Shown here in pieces: positions 57,880 to 64,000 of a DNA stretch of 64,000 nt; the first letter of the stretch is position 1, and every line of letters starts with the position of its first letter. A program made the translations under genes and the position numbers. This DNA comes from Imbricaverruca yamaguchii (Eukaryota > Arthropoda > Thecostraca > Neoverrucidae): the NCBI GenBank assembly GCA_034440575.1, contig JAOTOL010001304.1:89501-153500 (forward strand). The letters are read 5' to 3'. Below the pieces are notes generated by a model. That model saw only the letters and a list, made by a program, of their open reading frames with translations. It did not search any database and was not told the origin of the DNA.

Positions 57880-60800
57880 GCACTTGAGGGGAGGGGGCGG
57901 ATTCCGCCCCTAAGATCTTGGCTCCACTTAAAGCAGGAGCAACGAAATTTACAGGGTGGTTGGGTACTGTAATGCGCTCTATTTTGTGCAAATCTCATGG
58001 CCTTAGGTCAATATCATCCAGGTCAAATGAGGTCAAAATTTGAAGAAAAAAATATGGTTTTGTGTGGCTTGGCTTTTCATTGTTATGGATCGCGATGATT
58101 GTGCTTAAATGCTCCAAAATGGGCGTCAATTACGTTTTAGACATTACTAATGATGCAATACAGATGCCACACCCGACATTTGACCTCGGGTCACCTATAT
58201 AGCACCATTTTATCAGGTCATTGCCTGTTCCAGTTACCGGAACCGGGCCGCCCGCCCGATTGCTCCGTTGGGCGGCTCGGCGCAATCTGTCTCGCAAATA
58301 AAGGAGTGAAGTGCATAAATAAAGTATGGAAACGCTTAGGTACACAATGACAAACAGTAGTTTTCAGGATGTGTAGGAAATAACATGCAAATTGGCATCA
58401 ATCGCATGACAGTCATTTGCATTCATGACAACATTCCAGTTGACCTAGTTTGGTTCCATTAATCTGTTATGTGCTTCACCTGACTTGACCTCGGTGACCT
58501 AACATGACTTTGAAACAATTTAGCATAACAATATACATCAAACAAGTTGCTAGTGTTCCCAAGAACACTTTCCTTTCGTCAATAAACTGGAAGCGCATCA
58601 GCGCCGATTTTTGTGGTCTGGCGCTCAGAACATTTGTTTATTCTAACGACCCCTAACTCGGACAAAACAAAATAGCCGATTTTCGCTTTTCTAGCTTGAA
58701 GCAACGCACCGGTCATTTCTAAGCAGGTACATGCACAATGGCGTATCTCGGTCAGTAAAATCTGTAGTTATGTACGAAAAACCGGACGGGTGGGCGGATT
58801 GTTCCCCTCATTCCAGGGCGCGTGTTATTCATGGTAATTGTCCCCCTCCCCACACGTACAATTGCATTGGGTTATATGAAAGAAAAGATGAACAAAATGG
58901 CAAGAAATGTTATTTAGGTCAGTTTACGCTTTCGCTCTCAATTTTCAGGACGACCGTGTCACTCCTCTTTTCCTCGAATCGGGTCATATTGACTCGATTT
59001 CGGTCCGCTCTATCAGCCATTTATTGAAACTCTCCTGGGTCCATGGATTTTGGCAGAACCTTGGCAAACACCCGGCCAAAAGTGACAATTCGTGGCGAAA
59101 TGCTCAGATAACTGAAGCCATGTCAAGTTACCTGTTCAGATACATTTGCTTTTGGTAGGCATCACATTTATTTGTTCTGACCACTGACGTAAAAAGGTCA
59201 CCTGTGCGGACCGTGGTGTAGCTCGACGTGGGGTGGCGCACTCCCTTCGTTTCGTCTTCGCGGACGTGGGTAGGCTTATGGGCTGGGGTTGTTACGTGAC
59301 GATAATAGACACCGATCTTTTACGAAGAACACGTAATCAGTGTGGGGCGAATTTTGATCTGTGTTTGTGAACGACTGTCAACCAGGACTTAATGCCTCGA
59401 GGCGGTACTGATGCCCCACCCCCATCAACAGTACCACACTAATCTACACTGATTAATTAATCGTATCCCTCCTATCACGCCACTCTTCTCATCTTATCTG
59501 ATTAAAAATGATTAAAAGTCACGATTAAAGAGTCGACATGTGAGGGCCTCCTAGGGAAACCGAAGCGGTGGCGAGACCGAGCAGTGAGTGGAGGCCTACA
59601 GGAGCCCTCCATCTAAAGAAAAGCACCCAGGGGAAGAAAAGTGGACTTCCAATATGAATGCTACTTTTTCTTCTTGGATCAACTCATGCCTTTTTAGTTA
59701 CGGCATTATTACATACTTTACGTTGCGCAGCGGCAAGCTGGCAAAATGAAACGAAATAATCGTTGGGGAGCTCAAATAGTCATTGCCGCACATGGCACCA
59801 GTATCGTGGGAAGCGAAGCAGCTACCCGCCGGGTACATGGCCCGCCTGGAGACGCCATCCGGGTAGGTGGGACACCAGAAATACTCGGGCAGTCGTACAG
59901 ACTACCGCAGGGACGAGACAATGCCCAGTCCGACGCTACAGGGGCTGGTATCGAAACGGGAGGTCATCCATGTCCTGCACGCCGTGTCCAAGGAGCAAGA
60001 TCGAGTGCGCAACGCCGCCAGCAAGCCGACCTGCCGAGAAATACTGCAGACGAGTTGTTCCGCCCACTAACGGTCGACGCGCAGCACACACGCACCCAGT
60101 TGCTGTGGCCGCCGGATACGCCCCGAAGATGTGGTGCGACTAATCGATCAGTATCGATCAGCATTTACTCAACGTAGCTGTCTGGTGCCTGATGAATGTG
60201 GCGCAGAGGCGCAGACAAGGGGAGGGAACGACTCCTCCCTTAGCAGCCAAAAATACACCAGACGCAACGCGGTAGGTTGGGATTTTCACGGCACAAAACC
60301 AAAATTGTCGCTTCGCGCACCGGAAGCTTTCTTCGTTTCTTCACATTCCGCTTTCGTCGGGCCCCCTAAGGAAAACCCTGGCTGTGCTGCTGATGTGGCG
60401 GCGGCAACGGCAAAATTGAACAGCGCGAGTAATTTATGCCAGTATACCGTATCGGCCGACCTGATTTTTTAGAAACTAAATTGGCGGCTTATGAAGGCAA
60501 ATGTAAGTCACTTCGAAGAATCAAACGTCCCCTGGAGTGCAGAGGTGCATCCCGGACATTTAGTAACCCGTTTCAAAGCTCCAAGAGTGGATGGAAGCTG
60601 TCTTAAACCGAACGATCTTTGTAGATGCTCTTGGGAGACACATCAGTCCTTCGGAGGAGCTAAAGCCACACCATGAAAACTACTCCGATAGTAGCCATGG
60701 GCTCGGCCTAGGCTTGGAAGTGTAAAAACACTGGGCTATCCACTAGGCCGCTTAAAGGTGGTAAGGCAAATACCACTCAACAGAGCAGGTTTAATTATCG

Positions 60801-61330
60801 CTCCAGGATGAGCGAGGTAGGTTATTTGTGTCTGAACCCATTATTAATAAGACGTACGATTTTTTCAATTCAATTTAATTCCCTCAACGCACTGCGGTTA
60901 GGTTCCCCTGAAGTGTTCAGCCTGCGTGTCGTTTTATATACGTCTGGAGGACCACGTGCCGCACCAGTGTCGAAATCTGGCCCTCCAGTGCCGAATTGAA
61001 CCACCACGGCGCTGGACTGAACCTAACTAAATTAGTCATAGAATGTGGAGCAAATCCGCAAAAACAGCTTCAGATATTTCCTTCTCGAGCAGCACCAGCA
61101 ATGTCTTTTAACACTCCAATTCACTCAAATGTCCCCGATTGAGCTTGATGTGCCCGTCAAATGGCCTTCATAAAACCGTGACTGTCCTTACTTGAGCCGC
61201 AAGTGCGACCGCACCATCCCGGGATAGCATGAACATATTTGTTGGCTAAAAGGCAATCTAATGGTTGGATGCATTTGTTTGAAGATTGCGCGTGTTCCCC
61301 TGAAATGGAATAGGACGAGGTGAGCAGCAT
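57880..61330. other. intergenic, nothing confidently recognised
   Basis: Unique-looking DNA with GACCTC/GGTCA-type phrases at 58000-58520. A plus-strand stretch at 59867-60180 has codon-like frames (REVIHVLHAVSKEQDRV, then RRIRPEDVVRLIDQYRSAF) separated by a stop; I know no match and do not call a gene. Confidence 0.4.
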
Positions 61331-61337
61331 GGCTGCT

Positions 61338-62812
61338 CAGTAGCCTGTGTCGATAATTTTCAGTGGTGTTATAAAAAACGGCTACTGTTTTTATTTTGTC
61401 TTGATATGTTTTTACTTCGTTAGGATATTCGGCACGCAAATTAGATCGCTGGGCAATTGACATTTTTCCTCAACATGCGTTTGAAAAAGACCCTGTTTTC
61501 GGCATTCGGCGCCATATTGGCTGTGAGAGCCAATCCAGATAAGTAGGTCAAATAGTACCTTTTTATCCGGTATGCTTACAGCGGAATGGTGCTCCAGACA
61601 CGTCTCTGTAGCGATTACAGAGTAGAGCGCGAGTTCGCTGTTGAACGTGTCAGGTGCATCCGCGCCAAAAATAAGCGTGGAGACCCCAGCGTCCGCCCCA
61701 GGAGAATTCCGAGACTAAATAAGACCGCGGAGAGTCTGCAGGAGTTGATATCCTGGAACGGCGCCCTCGAACCGGCCCTCACGTGCCATACACCAAGCTC
61801 CAGACTTGAAGGCTATGTGGACATGCCAATGTCAGTTCCAGCTTCCTGTGCACGGTCAGTCAGTTATATGATGCGTGAAACAGGTGTCGCTAGCTACAAA
61901 AAAAACGTTCGGGAAGGAGAGGAGGGCCGGCTACATCCGGGCTGGCTACATGCACCGGCAGCTTTTGTACGTGCTAACAACTAAGAGGGACGTGGAGAAT
62001 ATGCTGAAACGACCGTGAGTTCCATGAAAGATAGAACTGGGGTGCTCTATGCCGCCCAGTCAGTTATGCTCCGCACCTTTGCGAGCTGTTTGCCTTGGAT
62101 ATACCAGTGTGCATTGATTGATGTCTGACATGCGTCTCTTTGGGGGAAAATAGGCATCGATGGTCCCATGGCGATCACGGCGAATTTTAATCATTTTTTT
62201 TTCACCAACGCATCTGATTTTCGTCTGAATGTGATGTGAAAAGGCTATCTGAATGTCTCAACATACGAATAGGTAGGTATTTGGTATGTAATGCACATGC
62301 GTACAAAGCAGCCTCCCTCAATCATGCTGCTATGTAGTTCAAACAGCGAATAAATATGAAGCTTTGTCTATATTTATATGCCCAGTGAGTGATGCTTAAG
62401 TCATTAAATGAGTAAGTGCAGAAATCGCGGCTGTTTCGTGATTTATACTTCTGTGAACCTCAGTTCCTTGTATGCTCCGAAATGGACATTTGCTGGCGTA
62501 TTAGAAGACATAAGATAGCCAATGTTAATTAACTATCGATTTTTCGACAATATTGCGTCGTTTCAATCGACTCAGCTCGTTGAGACGATCAAAAAGAGGT
62601 GCTATTTGATCCACTTATTTGGATTGGTTCTCACAGCCAATATGACGCCGAATGCCGAAGTCTTTTTCAAACGCATTTTTAGGCAAAATGCCTATTGCCC
62701 AGCGATAATTTTTCAATTTGTATGCAAAATTGTTACGCACATATCAAGGCAAAATAAAAGCAGTAGCTGTTTTTGATGACACCACTTTGAAAATTATCGA
62801 CACAGGCTACTG
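61338..62812. mobile_element. ~1.5-kb element with ~225-bp terminal inverted repeats
   Basis: 61338-61565 and 62592-62812 are inverted copies at roughly 80% identity. Outer ends read CAGTAGCCTGTGTCGATAAT inward from both sides. Inner landmarks GCCAATATGGCGCCGAATGC and CAATTGCCCAGCGAT are also shared. Each arm also has CAGTAGCC...GGCTACTG within its first 55 bp. The ~1-kb centre has no recognisable transposase, so this is best read as a non-autonomous DNA transposon or foldback element. Confidence 0.7.
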
Positions 62813-62819
62813 CTCAGTC

Positions 62820-63140
62820 ATCACTGCGTGCACGAGTATGCAGACATAATTTTCGTCTTTCTCTTAATCCCAATTCAATTTTTACCCTACTTCACTTGAT
62901 ACATGACGAGCACGAGAAAGTATTTCTCCCAGCTAAATTAACAAACAAGACGTTCGTTCCCTGAGAAACATCAACCTCAATCGACGTAAGGTAACAATTA
63001 CTCTGGGTCTTCCATCGCTTCAGATAAACCTGTGAGCACGGGTCCGCATGCACGTGGCGGACGCAGCAGGTAGCGTAAACCTCATGAAGGGTCGACCTCT
63101 GCGGACTGGTCCCGCTGCTGACTAAGCAGAGGCTTAGGTT
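62820..63140. other. intergenic or 3' flank of the SPF45-like gene
   Basis: No recognised feature. Confidence 0.4.
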
Positions 63141-63146
63141 CGCTCA

Positions 63147-63322
63147 CGACGCATTCGACTTCAAGATCGTATGGCGTCGCGGCACTTTCACGCCGATTGG
63201 TCTCGGTTCGACTCGAAAATACTGCCGGCTGCGGGTTTCGAACCAACGATCTTCCGATCAAGAGTCGAACGCCCACTCTTGACCGCGGTAGCTCCACCTG
63301 CCGACTGAGCTCCCGCGACCCC
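63147..63322 (-). mobile_element. tRNA-derived SINE, family C, with internal insertion
   Basis: Minus strand: GGTCGCGGGAGCTCAGTCGG (A box), an inserted CAGGTGGAGCTACCGCGGTC that looks like a second head, then GTTGGTTCGAAACCCG (B box) and CGAGACCAATCGGCGTGAAA body. It appears to be two overlapping SINE heads. Confidence 0.75.
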
Positions 63323-63329
63323 CTCCCCT

Positions 63330-63620
63330 CATAACTAGCTGGGGCATCAGCGGCCAATATCCGACGTCTGGAAAAACACAAAACACCACCCGACACGCTT
63401 CAAGGCGCCGCTATGCCTGAGCAAATAACAAACGTCACTTAACACGAGCGGCGGCTGGCGTCGAACAGAGGTAAACGCCGGTCCGCTGTCACCGTCTGTA
63501 TTGCGGAGACGGCGACGGCGATACATACACATGACACTGCGACACAGGATGAGATGCGACACGGGCAATATGACCGACACTGACGTCACACTGCCGACGG
63601 TGACGTCACAGGTCGACGGT
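63330..63620. other. 3' UTR/flank of SPF45-like gene with CRE sites
   Basis: Three TGACGTCA palindromes lie at about 63581, 63601 and 63620, the last overlapping the stop region. Confidence 0.5.
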
Positions 63621-63624
63621 GACG

Positions 63625-63731
63625 TCACACCACGGGCATGTTCAGCTCCAGGTCGTCGTAGTGGTCCTGCTGGTAGAAGCGCGCCTTCACTTGACGGCCG
63701 CCGAAGAACCGGCCGTTCAGGTCGACCAGAG
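63625..63731 (-). CDS. RBM17: terminal exon of an SPF45/RBM17-like splicing factor (partial gene)
   Basis: 107 bp including TGA at 63627-63625. Acceptor GCGCTGTTGCAG before 63731. Encodes (A)LVDLNGRFFGGRQVKARFY, then QQDHYDDLELNMPVV. V-D-L-N-G-R-(Y/F)-F-G-G-R-x-V-x-A-x-F-Y is the RNP1-like strand of the U2AF-homology motif (UHM) at the C-terminus of SPF45/RBM17, which binds UHM-ligand motifs of SF3B1, U2AF65 and SF1 and influences alternative 3' splice-site choice. PUF60 is a related alternative but has N-G-R-W-F-A-G-R. Upstream exons are off the window to the right; 63732-64000 is intron. Confidence 0.75.
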
Positions 63732-64000
63732 CTGCAACAGCGCCGCCCGTGTCACACATTACAGGCGGAGGTGTCACAGGCGAAGGCGTCACAGGCAGAG
63801 GAATTGCAGGCCAAGCTGTCACGGATAATGAGTTGTTGTTTTGGCACCAGTCGCCGCCAAGAGTCCCAAGAGTCTGTTGGCAATATGCCATGACATGGCG
63901 AATTGCCACAGTTGGCACGTTCGAGATGACAAAGAGGAACGAAGTAAAATCTTTCTCGACATATGTCGGACATTTGAGATAGGAATCAAAAAAACGACGT

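Noticed and set aside
59746..60472. Plus-strand gene with frames MKRNNRWGAQIVIAAHG and RPEDVVRLIDQYRSAF
   Set aside because: Frames shift and are stopped, no splice signals connect them, and I recognise no family. Possibly a very old relic.

Overview
The window is animal nuclear DNA, not a prokaryotic or viral replicon. It holds short exons with GT-AG (and a few GC-AG) splice sites, long introns, tRNA-derived SINEs, a decayed LINE RNase H, and very many micro- and minisatellites. Protein similarity and the SINE-rich, roughly half-GC composition suggest an invertebrate, perhaps an arthropod such as a crustacean. I cannot fix the species.

The dominant gene is a homologue of KIDINS220/ARMS on the minus strand, from about 35.65 kb (start codon) to the left edge, where it runs out of the window. 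I placed 24 coding exons by splice sites, phase continuity and recalled family similarity. They join in frame to 1,152 codons: N-terminal ankyrin repeats (exons 1-10), a KAP-family P-loop NTPase domain with Walker A in exon 11 and Walker B in exon 18, four membrane segments inserted in that domain (exons 12, 15, 16), and the conserved segment after the NTPase (exons 21-23). The C-terminal tail lies outside the window. At the far right (63.6 kb, minus strand) is the last coding exon of an SPF45/RBM17-like splicing factor (end of its UHM domain). Between them, at 55.6-56.07 kb on the minus strand, is a 470-bp exon of an unrecognised gene. A frame-broken scrap resembling a Cys-loop receptor lies near 57.8 kb.

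The most unusual feature is where the minisatellites sit. At least eight KIDINS220 exon edges, and the edge of the unrecognised exon, carry a tandem array whose repeat unit straddles the exon-intron boundary: it contains a few to about 50 nt of exon, the 5' or 3' splice site itself, and adjoining intron. The arrays grow only into the intron, so each makes a ladder of duplicated splice sites. At exon 6 the unit is 54 bp, is repeated about 20 times, and stays in frame with the exon throughout. This is seen in the sequence; its functional meaning is inference.

Layout: 0-1.3 kb TCTG microsatellite and exon 24 with its donor array; 1.7-20.2 kb exons 23 to 8; 20.4-21.1 kb a GAGACA microsatellite; 22-35.7 kb exons 7 to 1; 36-39 kb low-density DNA with a hAT-like element; 40-44.2 kb two large GC-rich arrays (possibly near the 5' end of KIDINS220); 44-54 kb mostly unrecognised intergenic DNA with SINEs and a LINE fragment; 55-57.6 kb arrays around the unknown exon; 58-63 kb intergenic DNA with a 1.5-kb element bounded by long inverted repeats; 63.6 kb the SPF45-like exon.
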